A stretch of DNA of 64,000 bases, taken from positions 14,259,508-14,323,507 of the forward strand of contig CM049313.1 in assembly GCA_026874595.1 (NCBI GenBank), in the 5' to 3' direction. The translations under genes and the position numbers were made by a program. Positions 10,230-34,969 of this stretch are shown piece after piece. Under the pieces are notes generated by a model that was not told the DNA's origin, searched no databases, and saw only the letters and a program-made list of their open reading frames with translations. This DNA comes from Sipunculus nudus. Taxonomy: Eukaryota > Annelida > Sipuncula > Golfingiida > Sipunculidae. The first letter of the stretch is position 1. Each line of letters starts with the position of its first letter.

Positions 10230-11733
10230 TCTTATATTTATAAGAACCCCAGCCTTAAATATCTATCTTCCTAACGTTTCTCTCGATTTTTTGAACGAAT
10301 GTTTAAACACTCCCGTACCCGAGTATAACCACATAAACAAATGGTTCCCACATGTTATAATTACAAAAGTGGTATTTAAAAGGTACATAGCTGATATGAT
10401 ATTACTTTCTAATTAATGTTCCAGAACTCTATGATTACTGACCTTCCTGAAAAGGGTCGTTGATAGGATACCGTGAAGGAATTTGTCATCCACCTCGTTC
10501 TTTTTCCATAAACTGAACGACTCACAACAACATGATAATGCACTGGCAGCCTTGCGGGTTTATAAAATAAGTGTGTGGATATATATATTTGCTATGGTTC
10601 GCGTCTAGTGACCTGCTTTGTGGATTGTTTTAAATGCAACAAGATACATTAAGGATCCTCGCCTTTAAGAAACCGAACGCTTAGTGTCAGTTGTCGTCAA
10701 CGGATATCGCTATAGTCCGTTTTACCACCTCTGTCCACCTGTTTTTGTAGATAATTTTCTTAAAAGTTTATATTTTTCAATAATGTCCTAGAAAGCTACA
10801 TATACAAGTGAAAACCTAATTTAGCAATTAAAGGGACCCAATCATTTATAAAGCATGTTGAATTAACACAAAAATAGCTTCTTCCCTATACAATAAATTT
10901 GTACCTGTCAAAATATGGCCCTGAAACCGTTTGCATACCCCTGTAAACGAGTGTTAAAAACAGTGGGCCGGGCGCGATCACACCTGTCATCATAAACACA
11001 GCGGATGTATCGCCCGGCCACAACACGTGTCAATCAGGAGATGCCCGGACTGACCTGGTCCAAAAAATGTAAAACATATTTCCCGCTGGCTGAAATATTG
11101 TGTGTTTTGGCTTTCATTTGGACCTCCGGTCACGCGGCCTGATTACGGTATACGGACGCACGTGGACTGTGTTTACCAACACGCAGAGTCATAACAAGGT
11201 CGTATGTGAGGTACTGAGTCTGTGTGCTGAGGTGGTTTTGCTGGAAAAGTTTGTATAAAGCAAAACTGAACTGATAGTATGAAAGAATAGACATGATATT
11301 GCTCCTGATAATGTCCCTTTAAGAATTTTACAATAAATCCCCAGTTTATGTTGCACAATTTTTTAATCTCCTCACGATAATCTCGCAGATATGATGTGTC
11401 CTAGCCATCTTTGCTCTAGCTGGTTATTTTAAAGAGTTTACATGACATCATTCAATCAGCAGCTATTAATTGAGGCTGTTTTTGCAAGTGAATCGTGAGA
11501 TCATACACATATATGGTGATACTCTCAGAGCGAGTTATATCTGGTGCGCTGTACAAAATGATACCAGCAGTATACCTTTAGGCCTAATTAAAGCACGCGA
11601 CTTTCGACGCCCGGATTTTAGTCTCTATGCAACTCATCAGCCCTTTTGAGCGGTTTCGAAATTTTTACTATGTCAAAGTTTGACACGACCACGAATACAA
11701 AAAGAATATACGTCCCAGAAATAACAATTTCAG
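10230..11733. other. Non-coding region
   Basis: No gene seen. 10960-11150 is richer in G+C than its surroundings (GGGCCGGGCGCGATC, CGCCCGGCC). 11130-11260 shares scattered blocks (GTGGACTGTGTTTAC) with 52250-52400, so it may be an old repeat. Confidence 0.35.
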
Positions 11734-11742
11734 GGTTGGAAT

Positions 11743-11826
11743 TAGCCCGATTGAATCGGACTCTAAGATAAAAACTCTTTATCAAGATAAAGAGTTTTTA
11801 TCTTAGAGTCCGATTCAATCGGGCTA
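11743..11826. mobile_element. 84-bp perfect palindrome with 9-bp target duplication
   Basis: Two 41-nt arms (11743-11783 and 11786-11826) are exact reverse complements separated by AA. The insert is flanked by GGTTGGAAT at 11734-11742 and again at 11827-11835. An exact duplication beside an exact palindrome shows recent insertion of a very small foldback element. Nine-bp duplications are typical of Mutator-like elements; that class assignment is inference. Confidence 0.75.
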
Positions 11827-12320
11827 GGTTGGAATCTATCGTCGGAGAGAGTTCAGTTGCCTTTTGACCAAGTTGAAGCCGGAGGGGGCATGGCATATAT
11901 TATAGTGGAAACATTTTGCATTTAAGTTCTTTGAATATATTACAATGTGAACGGACAAATTCCACGAATGGACATGCTTAATATTGACATAGATTTAAGG
12001 AATGTCGAATAGTATCCGTTCCCATAAGTGGTGAGGACCTGACCGGACTGGACGTCCACAACCACAGCGGTCCGTTCCTGTAAATCGGCTGACTGCACCA
12101 ACCCCATTTATATACCCTGCAATTTTATGTCTAAACTAGCTAGAACATCCGTCTCGAAACAAAATTTCTGCCAGTGCTTCTAGTATTATTTTGGTTAAGG
12201 AAACTTTCCTTATAAGCTACCTACAAACACAAGGTAATTGTTCAAAATAAGGGTTGCAGGTTGAATGTTATCACATGAAAGAAATTCAGCAATAGCATGC
12301 AATACATTATATTTCAGATG

Positions 12321-12391
12321 GGGCGGTCCGGACCGGCACCGACCGCTTCGGTCCGGTAATTTGTGTTGCCGGTCCGGGTCCGGTCCAGCCC
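12321..12391. repeat. GC-rich GGTCCGG inverted/tandem motif block
   Basis: Alternating GGTCCGG and CCGGACC motifs in otherwise AT-rich DNA, able to fold into hairpins (for example CCGGACCG at 12327 with CGGTCCGG at 12349). It resembles the GC-rich ends of some DNA transposons, but no partner end was found. Confidence 0.4.
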
Positions 12392-13644
12392 AAAATTGTA
12401 ATATCTTAAAAGTACATAAACGCAAAACAGTTAATTTCTGTTACAATGTGCCGTGTGCTTCCTCCGTCTTCTACCATGTAACATTTATTTCTAACAATAA
12501 TTTCCCACTTTACACAGTCTCAACCTCAGTACCATGGACATCAGTAAAGACAGGAAAACTAAGAAAAAACGAGGAAACCATATATATTTATTGAAGTGTG
12601 TGTACAATGGCCACCGAAACAAACAAATACAATATGGAACAGACCGACCAGTTACTTTCAATATGAAAAATTTACCCCCGATAATAGGCACTTTTAATAC
12701 TGACTGAGAGAAAGTAGACATCTTGTTTCATACTGTAAAGTTAGACACTGATATAAGACTTCTTATCATAGATGTGTAAATATACAAACCGTCAAGATAA
12801 ATCTGGTACAGGCTTATTGCTAAGCAGATCTCCCATATCACGGACTTCAGTGACCGCATTGGCTTAGTCCAATTTAGTATTAGAATTTCAAATTTGTAAT
12901 AAAAAAATCTACTTTCACTTAACTACATTTTTTCTATTCTATGGTATATATGATATAGAATTCCTGAATTGCATATAATAATCAGCATTTAAGGTTGCAA
13001 ACATTAACAAATACTTATATGCAAGTCATATACTTGAACAATATAACATCATATAAAAATGGCCAATGATCTATTCAGTTGAGCTTCACCATTTCATAAT
13101 CTATATAATTAACAATGTAAATGGTACATATTTATAAAAATGTCAATGGAAGTATTTGCTTGACGTCAGTAAATGACGACAATTGAAAATTTACCTGATC
13201 ACCAGCCACCTTAAAATATCTTTACCATGAATGAAAGTCAAGATGAAATGCTTCTTCAGTTAATCTCACTTGCAATGTACGAACCGCAAAATACAAATAT
13301 TTTTTTTTTGGTTGCATAAATGAATAAAAGTACATGAAAAAATAAAAATACATATAGATTAACTACACATCCAGCATAAAAAAGTGCACTTAACCGAAAA
13401 AGAATAGACCAAACTAATTAGAAAACTGAAAGCCCTACCTTGGTCCCATTCTAGCCTACCTTAGATAAATATCTGACAACTGGGTACAGGAATTTATTTA
13501 AATTCTACTGACGTAAATTACTGTACATGTATATGCATATCTAAATCAATTTAGATAAATCATAACAGCAAGAAATCATCACAGAAGTTTTAAAGAGTTT
13601 GCGTATGTGTATACATACACAAGCACACACACACATATATATAC

Positions 13645-13688
<44 letters not shown>

Positions 13689-14589
13689 ATATGTGTCTTT
13701 TGTCATAGTTAAATATGTAGTAAAATCCCTCTTTCTGTTAAATCACACTTGAATTTGTAATATACAAATCATTTTCTGAACAGCTGAGGTTGGTGATTTC
13801 ATTAAACATCCCCAACGGCCCACCCATCCCCGGTCGCTAAAGCGTAGGGTATATATACCCTTATCTTCCATATCGATGCCCCTGTTACCTTGGTCTGTAG
13901 ATGAAATACAATATCAGTTCACATAATTCTTCTCTGTCAAAAAAAGTCGGAATCTGTCAAAAAACTGAACTTTGCTGTTTATCATTGGCTGGTCCTCGCA
14001 ATAACAAAGACAATTGAGGCACATTTTCTTATATACAGCAGGTAACTTAAGAAAATAATTTTAAAACTGATTATGATAATATACATCTGACATGTTAAAA
14101 TACCATATATGGGGGTGTTACTTGATAAAACAAGCACTTTTCAATAAATAACACCACCAACCGTCATTCGGCAAAACAAGACGACATTAATCACTCACTC
14201 ATTTTTAAATATTGATAATGGCACGACATTTTCCAATAATGTGCAGCTTCATCACAGTTAAAATTAAGTTAACGTATCAAGGTCAAAGGTCAGCCCGAAC
14301 AGTCTCACTTTACTAAATTTCATAGAAACCCTGCCACAAAAGCAGCACAATAGGTTTATGAAAGGCGTTTACATACATATATGTTCGTATGTCTCTTTTA
14401 ATGTCCTGATGTAATCGAACTGATGTAACACTTTAAAAAAATATATATTCATTACACTTTAATAGTTAACATGTTATAAACTCTAGTCATCATAATTTCC
14501 TTGTGCCAAACATCAGTGGAACCATCTTAGATTAAAATACAAGTCACCCGTTAGTTTTCTTTCCGGTTTCATTTGTATTCAATATTTCA
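12392..14589. other. Non-coding region downstream of the kinase gene
   Basis: AT-rich, with no coding exon recognised. It contains the AC/AT microsatellite at 13618-13692. Part of it could be kinase 3' UTR if polyadenylation is distal. Confidence 0.4.
13618..13692. repeat. (AC)n(AT)n(GT)n microsatellite
   Basis: Compound dinucleotide run that is nearly palindromic: AC repeats, a long AT tract, then GT repeats. Confidence 0.9.
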
Positions 14590-14595
14590 TTTATT
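14590..14595 (-). terminator. Candidate polyadenylation signal of the kinase gene
   Basis: AATAAA on the minus strand about 95 bp past the kinase stop codon. It is the closest canonical hexamer noted, but such hexamers are common in this AT-rich DNA. Confidence 0.35.
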
Positions 14596-14690
14596 TAAGC
14601 ACATTTACTTGTGACAAAATTCTACAGATACAAATGAAAATTCTGTGAGAAACCTATGTGATCGATTTTCATAGATGAGACATATATGAT

Positions 14691-26864
<12,174 letters not shown>

Positions 26865-26965
26865 CTTGCTGGCGATAATCAAGATGAGAACGAGCGTTAT
26901 AATTAGATGTTCACTCTGACATCAACATATATTCATGCAGGTTTGTTTACGGGCACCTAGCAATG

Positions 26966-26973
26966 TGACGTCA
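26966..26973. promoter_or_regulatory. Full palindromic CRE upstream of the kinase
   Basis: TGACGTCA, the CREB/ATF consensus, about 102 bp upstream of the kinase ATG. Position suits a promoter element; binding is not shown. Confidence 0.5.
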
Positions 26974-27010
26974 CAGTGTTACGTGATCGTTTTCATACTG
27001 GTAAATATCC

Positions 27011-27021
27011 ACGCATGCGCA
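27011..27021. promoter_or_regulatory. NRF1-like site in the kinase promoter region
   Basis: ACGCATGCGCA matches the NRF1 core CGCATGCGCA. About 150 bp upstream of the kinase ATG, in a locally CpG-richer stretch (26860-27170). Confidence 0.4.
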
Positions 27022-27291
27022 AAAGGAGCAAATAGCCATGATGACGAGATTGAGCGAGCGTGTATCCATTCGCGTAACACCAAACTTGCAGAGACTTGTT
27101 AGATAATTGATCGCCAGGTGTCGCTTGATAACAGTCACTGAAATCTCTCCACGTGAAAATCGAAATAAGTGCTGGCATCTCATTACATTTAATTAACGAT
27201 ACTTGTTATTTAATTGTTAACACAGAGCATATGGTCATATTCTTATCTTTCATGGTAAAATAATGTGAAGTTTATTCCCAGCTGTTATGTT

Positions 27292-27378
<87 letters not shown>
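27292..27378. repeat. (AT)n microsatellite
   Basis: About 86 bp of uninterrupted AT, directly joined to the GC-rich repeat that follows. Confidence 0.95.
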
Positions 27379-27381
<3 letters not shown>

Positions 27382-27502
27382 GCCCAGCGGGCCACCATTT
27401 CGGCCGCAATCCCGACGGAGCCACTGCTGCGCATTGACTCTGGCCAGTCAACCATATCGGCTTGGGCGGCAGGGCACCATTTCGGCCGCTTATCTACCGC
27501 AT
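27379..27502 (-). repeat. GC-rich GGCCGAAATGG repeat, inverted copy
   Basis: Reverse complement of 28328-28460 with clear similarity: both hold GCGGCCGAAATGGT, TGACTGGCCAGAGTCAA and GTGGCTCCGTCGGG. Very GC-rich against AT-rich flanks. Confidence 0.75.
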
Positions 27503-27825
27503 TATACGTGTACAACAAATACGGCTACATAATAACTTGAACTAGGTTATTCAACCAGAATTTATGATGGACTTAATAAAATATATATATTTATTCAAAG
27601 TATGATTAGTCATATTTATAAGAAACATATGCGTAAGTAAAAATCTGGAATTACAACACACGTACTTGCATTGAATATATTATAGAACATTACTTTATCC
27701 TGTAACTTCATATCCTGTAACAAATATATGTGAAAGGATAACAAAACCAGGTTTCAATTGTCGTGACGTATTATAAAGAAAATCGTCTTATGGTTCATTA
27801 ACAGGCACTACCAAAAATAATTATT

Positions 27826-27830
<5 letters not shown>

Positions 27831-27877
<47 letters not shown>
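27831..27877. repeat. (AT)n microsatellite
   Basis: AT run inside the spacer between the two GC-rich repeats. Confidence 0.95.
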
Positions 27878-27880
<3 letters not shown>

Positions 27881-28327
27881 GTTAGAGTTACCCTCCGTTG
27901 TAAAGTGCTCTATGGCCTGCAGACTAGGCCAGAGCAGTATAACTGAAATTACAGTGTTGATTTTCTTCAGAATTATATATGTATGTATGTATGTATGAAT
28001 GTATGAATGTATAGGCCTATATATGTACACTGTGACTTTCATACTTTCTCTATATATAGCCTATATGTAGTTATATGTGTGTGTTTGTGTATATAATTGC
28101 TGCATTTCTAATGACGTGTGTACAGATGTACGAGTTTATAAACATGTTTAATATATCCTCTTGCATATACGATTAAATAAGTTCGATCATGTTATATGTT
28201 TCACCTTTCACTTCAGTCCTAATGTTGATGGTATATATTGATCATGTCATATATCATAATTATATTGTTTGTAGCCGCGTATGTAGTAATTAGGTAGCCC
28301 AGAAGAACGGCGGCTATAGTAATGAGG

Positions 28328-28495
28328 TAGCCCGGCGGCCGAAATGGTGCCCCGCCACCCGGGCCACGGCCGATATGCTTGACTGGCCAGAGTCAAGGGG
28401 CAGTGCATGGTGGCTCCGTCGGGGTTGCGGCCGAAATGGTTGCCCTCTGGGCTCAGGCGGCCGATATGGTCGATTTGAGGCCCGCGGCCGAAATA
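28328..28495 (+). repeat. GC-rich GGCCGAAATGG repeat, direct copy
   Basis: Contains GGCCGA(A/T)AT five times at irregular spacing of about 30-60 bp, plus the blocks shared with 27379-27502. It is about 830 bp from its inverted partner. Confidence 0.75.
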
Positions 28496-28587
28496 CCAAC
28501 GATATTACTAGAACTGATTTGATAGCACCCCGTGTTTGATTATAATTATTTAATCCTGATAATCTTAGCATAATATAATTGGTATTA

Positions 28588-28591
28588 TATG

Positions 28592-28635
<44 letters not shown>

Positions 28636-28636
28636 C
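28588..28636. repeat. (AT)n microsatellite
   Basis: AT run with one GT break, directly before the dispersed repeat at 28632. Confidence 0.9.
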
Positions 28637-28835
28637 CTAAAACCGCATTACAAAAGTATATACATTTTAAAATAAAATTCAATAAAAAAAATACACTGAT
28701 ATGTAGGCGTGCTTTTGTGTGATTTCTGGGCCACGATTTTCTAGAGCTTTATCAATGTGTAGAAGAAATTACAACCAGAGGAGTTGATATGTACGGTTTA
28801 AGTTTTCCAAAGTAATTTCAGTTTGATATTGGAAA
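28632..28835 (+). repeat. Dispersed repeat, copy 1 of 2
   Basis: Aligns with 36797-37000 at high identity (shared GGCGTGCTTTTGTGTGA, CTGGGCCACGATTTT, ACAACCAGAGG, AAGTTTTCCAAAGTAATTTC). Both copies follow an AT-rich simple tract. Element class unknown. Confidence 0.75.
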
Positions 28836-29006
28836 ATTCGATCTATATCGATCTAATTCAGGCTCATACGTAAACCCCTTCTGCGTATACTCAAGTCTTG
28901 TACTTAACAAAATTACTAGCTTTGCTGTTTTCCGTAGGACTGGTTAACTTCGATCGGTAGGTGGTCTGTAAATATTTATAGCCCTTTCTCGAACATTAGA
29001 TAATTA

Positions 29007-30115
29007 CAGTGGCGTACCTAAGGGGGGCGGGGGGTGGGGGGGGGGCGGCAGGGGCGGTCCGCCCCGGGCGGCACATTTAGGGGGCGGCATTTCGGGGAAT
29101 TAGTATAATGAGTGGCATAAGTAATTCCTCAAAAAATAAAAATTTGGCTTTTTTGTCCCAATTTCAAGAATTTCAGGGATTAAAAACTGGGCAGTGGAAC
29201 CAACCAATTATTTGCGGACGATCTCTATAGAGGCAAGCTATACGCAAAAAAAGAAATACATATCTGTAGTTATTCTTTTACTAGATCTGTTGTCTTGCAA
29301 TGTCAGAACGCCATCGATAAACTGCTCAGTCATGCACAGGACTCCATTTCAGGGCGGTCGTCGTTTACAGAAATCCCTAGCAGCAGCTGGTAATCACCAT
29401 CCAAAAATCCTGCCAAAAGACCAATGACCCCCAGGTGGTGGGGATGGGGTGTCTGTCGTACATATTGTGCGAAAAATATTTTGACGAATTTTGTCCAAAC
29501 ATTGGATTTTTTTTTTGTGTGAAAATATTAAACATGCCCTACGTACATATATAGACCTAACTCATGAAATCACGCGTTTTTAGTAAAGACTAAAGTGCCT
29601 TGCATGCAGCAGTACCATGCATATCTCAATAGCTATTAGGTGTAGCTGCTTTCATATTCGACAACAAGGAGTTGAATTATAGATGTGACATGTTATTTGT
29701 AATCGTTGAAAATGGAATAACACTCACCAAATAAAGTTTTTTTTTCCCAAGATAAGTATAAAGTAATCATGAATCGTGTTTACATGGATGATGAAAGATC
29801 AATTTCCCGCATTATATGTGTATCCTACAGTGCGTAATATGTTTTTAGTTACATTTTTTTCGATTTATTCCATTCTGTTCAATTCATAATGAAATATACT
29901 TGTTTGAACTTTTGATTTACATTAGCAAAGCTATGTCTACTCTTTAATATGTGGCGGACGAATTCCCTGCCAGTGCGTTTTTGTCGAATACAAGCCTGTA
30001 ACAAGGATATTTTACATAATATGTTTCAAAATGTTATCCAGTTTTGTAACGTTTGTTAGAGTGGCGGCAATTTATAAGACCGCCCCGGGCGGCAATAAGG
30101 CTAGGTACGCCGCTG
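29007..30115. mobile_element. hAT-like DNA transposon, non-autonomous, 1.1 kb
   Basis: Left end CAGTGGCGTACCTAAG, right end read inward CAGCGGCGTACCTAG. GCCGCCCGGGGCGG-like blocks lie near both ends. Flanked by GATAATTA (28999-29006) and GTTAATTA (30116-30123), 7 of 8 bases alike, which fits the 8-bp duplication of hAT elements. No transposase frame was recognised inside. Confidence 0.7.
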
Positions 30116-30496
30116 GTTAATTACAATGCGCATGTTCATGTGTGACGTGCACGCGTGCACAGCTCTTAATTAGGCCTATACCTTTCACAGCAGGCCCGGC
30201 GGAATCATTTAGAGATTGGTTAGGATAACCGGGTAGACATGCAAGTGACCCAGGAACGAAGCTATCTATACTCATGGACTGAGTTCATCCCTCCTAACCC
30301 CCCCCCCCCCCGACATCCTTTTAAATTTTTGGTTCAAATTATTCAGTGATGAGCTATAATTCCGTTTATATTTGAAAACGAACACCAATGACGGTTCAGT
30401 TAATGCTGTTATTTTTTTATTATTAAAATTCTTTGTAGCCTACAGTGAAAGTAAATTTAAACAGTTTTTTCTGAGAATAGTACTCATGTATATCTT

Positions 30497-30500
<4 letters not shown>

Positions 30501-30577
<77 letters not shown>
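30501..30577. repeat. (CT)n(AT)n compound microsatellite
   Basis: CT repeats joined to an AT tract, the same arrangement as at 24994-25088. Confidence 0.95.
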
Positions 30578-30579
<2 letters not shown>

Positions 30580-31008
30580 CAGTCAATGTGTAAAATCAGT
30601 CAACTTGTAAAATGTCTGAAATTTTCAATCAATTTACAAATTGCATGATTCACTCAGTTTATTTGACAGATTGACTGGATCGACATGAAATAGTCTTTGT
30701 TTCACATATCACATTATTGTGAAACAAACATTACCCAATAATATAACCAGCTACTTTTGAGTATACTTCATACCTGTGTCTTCTTTCTAGGCTATATATG
30801 ATTGATACTGATCAAATGATTAAATACACAGCAGTGGATGTGTCACCAGAATCATATATTTAAAAAATGCATACTGTTATAGAATAATGAAATATGCATA
30901 CTGTTTAACAACTCATATGACTACATTTTTGCTTATGTAACAACCAGAATCAACTTAAAAGGAAGAATTTGATGGAATGAAACATTTTAATATGAAAATA
31001 AAATGTGA

Positions 31009-31013
<5 letters not shown>

Positions 31014-31058
<45 letters not shown>

Positions 31059-31059
31059 T
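31014..31059. repeat. (AAT)n microsatellite
   Basis: About 15 units of AAT. Confidence 0.95.
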
Positions 31060-33711
31060 TTTATTAATTTATTTTTATAAAACGTTTATCCACAAATTGT
31101 GTTCTAGATCGCTATTTAAATTGCAGTGAGAGATGCATTTAAAGAAGTGAGATACAACAGATAAAATTAATAATATTTAATTTATGATATATAAGATATG
31201 CTTAAGTGAGTTACAAAGGGTAGGGTTTAATCACGATTACTATATATTTGTTATCTTTAATAAGTTTGCCATCTGCATTCTTTGAGTGGAGCCAAACCGT
31301 GATGGCTTGGAATGTTGAGCAGTCAACTTTTCCGAATACTGTGGGCAAAGCATATTACCTACTCCCACCCCATCCTCACATTGTCATACAAAAGAATATC
31401 ATTTACCATAAAAATAGGCTTAAGACAAAACCTAAAAAAAGGTCCCTAGGCCCGGAAAAGGGGCGTCCTAGCCCCAAAATTTGGCCTTGCAAATGTGTCC
31501 TGCTGAGGACTATTGTGAACAAGCGCCCACACAACTGTATATAGACGTGTATAGAAGGTAGCACCTGTATATAGACGTGTATAGAAGGTAACGAAGAGCC
31601 TGTGAAAAATTCTAAAAGTGCATAAATTTCACTTTTCATTGAGGCGAATAGGTGCCAAGAATTTCTCTGCCCCTCCCCCCCCCCCCCATATAATTGGCTT
31701 TTAAAGTAAAAAAAAAAAAAAAAGGTTGGTATCTCAAATACTATGTTTTTCAGACATCAGTGTTAGGGGGCGAAATTTTTTTACCTTTCATTTTAGGTAA
31801 AGATATAAATTTCAAACGATCAGGGGACACCATGCATGATAATAACAGAATGGTTTTGTTAATCAGGCAAAAGCGTAACGTGACAAGAGGAAACTTTCGA
31901 AAATGTATTAGTACTCTATCTCGAATTCGGGAAATATCAACTGGAAATGATAAAATATTTTTTTTTTACCTTGGGGGGGGGGGGGGGTCAAAAATTGACA
32001 GATTTTGGGCCTAATATTTATATAAACATGAAGCATGATTAAAGCTTTTTTATTATCGTTATGTATTTTAACAATGGTTTGCTTCCGGCTACCTTTGTTT
32101 ACTGATTTTTTATTAGACTTGATTAACTCCAATGCATTGAGACCCCTGATCCCTTCCATATATAGCCATCAAAGCCTGAGATACAAAGTCGTTGCGCTGC
32201 CCGTCTTAGCCTCCATACCTCATTCTACCCATGCAAGGTCATCAAACTTTACCTTGCTTCAAGTTATTTTAAAATTTATATTTAGAAAACTTTTAGCTGC
32301 TATGATTTAAACATGTCTGGGATACTGAGAATACCCTCTGTTATATTTGCTTTATACGAGTATGCAATTTTTTTTTATTTTTACCAAACACATTAAATAT
32401 CATACACCTGGCAACAGGCCAGATATATAAAAGATCTAATAGAGGGTATTTTGAGGACTCAAAATATGTAAATGTCATTGGGACTTACAGTTATATCAAT
32501 ATATATTTTAAAGCTTAACTGAAGAAAGTCAGTTTGACGATATTAAGACCTAAAACCATGTCTAAACGTAATTATATTATGTTCAAATATCCACTGCAAA
32601 TAACTGACATAACTGATCTGTGTGCAGCTGCCGAAAAGTTTTTTTTATTTGTTTCCCCAATTGTCAGTTAACTGAAAGCTTATCAATTATGCCCAAACAT
32701 TGAGCCAATTTTACGCGGGAACCTGTCCGAGTTGATCAATGGCTCACTAACTGGTTACAGAGATGTTGAAATTTGGCATCATAATAGCTTTGATCGACAA
32801 TATGTCAGGGACTGTCATTATAGAAATGAAGATAGTGCGTTTTGCTTAGCTGCGTTTTGCGTGACGCGCCTTGCCACTTGAGGGCTTACCATTAAGGTGA
32901 GAGGAGACCGGTCTCACATGATTGCACATTCGCCCAAATCTCTTCATCTTTTATGAAGCAAACCCCTATGAATACCACTCAACCTATTAGGCCTGATATA
33001 CTGCCACTGGGTCTCTCTTCCCGAGGATGAAATGTACATCGGCGTTGCCATGCCCGCACGTGCCGGTTTAATGTTCCGGTAAGAAAAAAGCGAGGCCAAT
33101 CACGCGGCTTCATGTAGGTTTAAAGCTAATTTGTCATCGGTTCATTTGACTAACACTAACAATGTTGGTAAACCTTTGTTTTTTTTTTCAGTGGAAACCG
33201 TGTTCAAGGCTATGTCGAAGCAAGGATAGGGAACCTATATACGCTCACATTAATTATGGGTTGCAAGATTTTCCACTTTTGTATTTTAATTAGTTTCAGC
33301 AAAATCTATAAAGAATATAAATTTTATTTTATATGCTATATTTAATATAAACTATTGAAACATTTTAATCTTAACAAATGCTTCTGTGAAGATGTACCCT
33401 AAAACCTATGTATTTTTTTATCTGTCTATATAACAGGCAAATTCTATAGTTAATACTACTATTAAATTTTTTAGGACTGCATGGGACGACGGTATAATAT
33501 ATACCAGGCGTAAACGTTCTTGCACGGCCGATGTCAATTTGTGCATTTTCGCACCAAATTAATTCTAAAATTCTTGACTAAAATCAGTTTAATCGGGAAT
33601 CCGTTTTCCTCTAAGATTGAAGTATATTCAACATTTTATCAATGCGGCCCACTAGAGACCATGCTGATGTTCCATGTTGCCCCCTTAATGAAATGCTTGC
33701 CCATCCTATCC

Positions 33712-33713
<2 letters not shown>
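31060..33713. other. Non-coding region
   Basis: No gene recognised on either strand. It contains a 30-bp direct tandem duplication at 31526-31590 (CTGTATATAGACGTGTATAG), a C-run near 31675-31687 and a G-run at 31972-31987. Confidence 0.4.

Positions 33714-33769
<56 letters not shown>
33714..33769. repeat. (AT)n microsatellite
   Basis: AT run of about 55 bp. It accounts for the Tyr/Ile-repeat reading frames here. Confidence 0.95.
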
Positions 33770-33772
<3 letters not shown>

Positions 33773-34380
33773 ATATGTATTCACTTATAAAAATGTGTTC
33801 CTTGTATATTATTCAATTTCATGAAATAAAAGTATGAGATACAAAAAGTTGCTTAAATCACGCCCATTGTCATATGCTGAAAACAGTTTTGTGAACGGGT
33901 GTAATGACTTCAGGTTATCTCCATTCCATGTAATTCCTCCGGATATCGGGGATCTCCAAATAGTATAATAATCGTAAAATAATAGAAAAAAATACAAGTG
34001 GCGCCATCAGTTTTCGGGAACTGACAAAACCAGTCAATTTTCAAATTAAGATTCATGGCAATCAATGCTTTAATTATCAAGATACTGGATTTTTTTCTCA
34101 ACATATTAATCATTCTTGGCGTAACTACAAACGCCATAGGTCGGAGAATATGGTCCAAGAAATGGTTTTATTATCCTCCCTGGATATCCACTTGGAAGTA
34201 TCTAGGGTCAGCGGTTACGATTTGTGCCTATAGCTAACGGCCAGAGGGACAAAGTGCCATTCCTATACCTTCAGCCAATGTCTGTCGCAAAACTGTTATT
34301 AAAATTAGAAACTTCAGGAATTAGACGACAAAGAATGAAAAAATGTGATTTCTGTTAAAAGTTTGCAAAAATGATTTATT
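33770..34380. other. Non-coding region
   Basis: No coding exon or repeat boundary seen. Confidence 0.35.
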
Positions 34381-34461
34381 CTTATAATTATAATTTTAAT
34401 AATAATGATAATAATAATAACAATAATCATAATAATAATAATAAGATGATGATGATGATAT
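34381..34461. repeat. Imperfect (AAT)n/(GAT)n tract
   Basis: AAT-based repeats with interruptions, ending in GATGATGAT units. Confidence 0.8.
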
Positions 34462-34609
34462 ATTTTGCGGTCGGAGCCAACAAACATATGCCAGAATGTT
34501 CTAATTAGACTTTCCCTGTGTTGTACATTATGTCATGCTGCAGTATGATTGGTGCACCGGGCGAATGGCAGAATAAACGATGTCTATGCAATGTAGGCCT
34601 ATATGGAAC

Positions 34610-34690
34610 CAGTAGCATCAATTTGTCTTCAAGGGTCGGGGGAGGGGCTGACTCGCAACTTTTTATACACACACCATCTCACACACACAC

Positions 34691-34748
<58 letters not shown>

Positions 34749-34969
34749 TAATGTCTATGTGACAAATGTCAAATTAAATACAATTAAGTATAAGGTTTTA
34801 AATAATAAGGTATTATGTTTCGAGTATATGTTAATTCTAAATCAGGTTAAGATGTATAATATTTAATATTAAACTCATAAATGGAATTAAAGTTTATAAT
34901 TCTAGTTATAAATATATTTCCTTTCCATTTAATAAATATTATTCTCTGAATATCAAAGGGGGGGGGGGA
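34610..34969. mobile_element. hAT-like MITE, CAGTGGCGTC family, copy 2 (degraded)
   Basis: Left end CAGTAGCATCAATTTGTC followed by TTCAAGGGTCGGGGG matches copies at 19091 and 57329. The interior AATATTATTCTCTGAATA block also matches copy 1. An AT microsatellite (34691-34742) lies within it. Right end unclear. Confidence 0.45.

Noticed and set aside
27265-27540. Reading frames rich in Tyr-Ile or Ser-Leu repeats (also near 24731, 24964, 26375, 28314, 30372, 33520, 34518, 43011, 45188, 54728)
   Set aside because: They are translations of (AT)n and (CT)n microsatellites, not genes.
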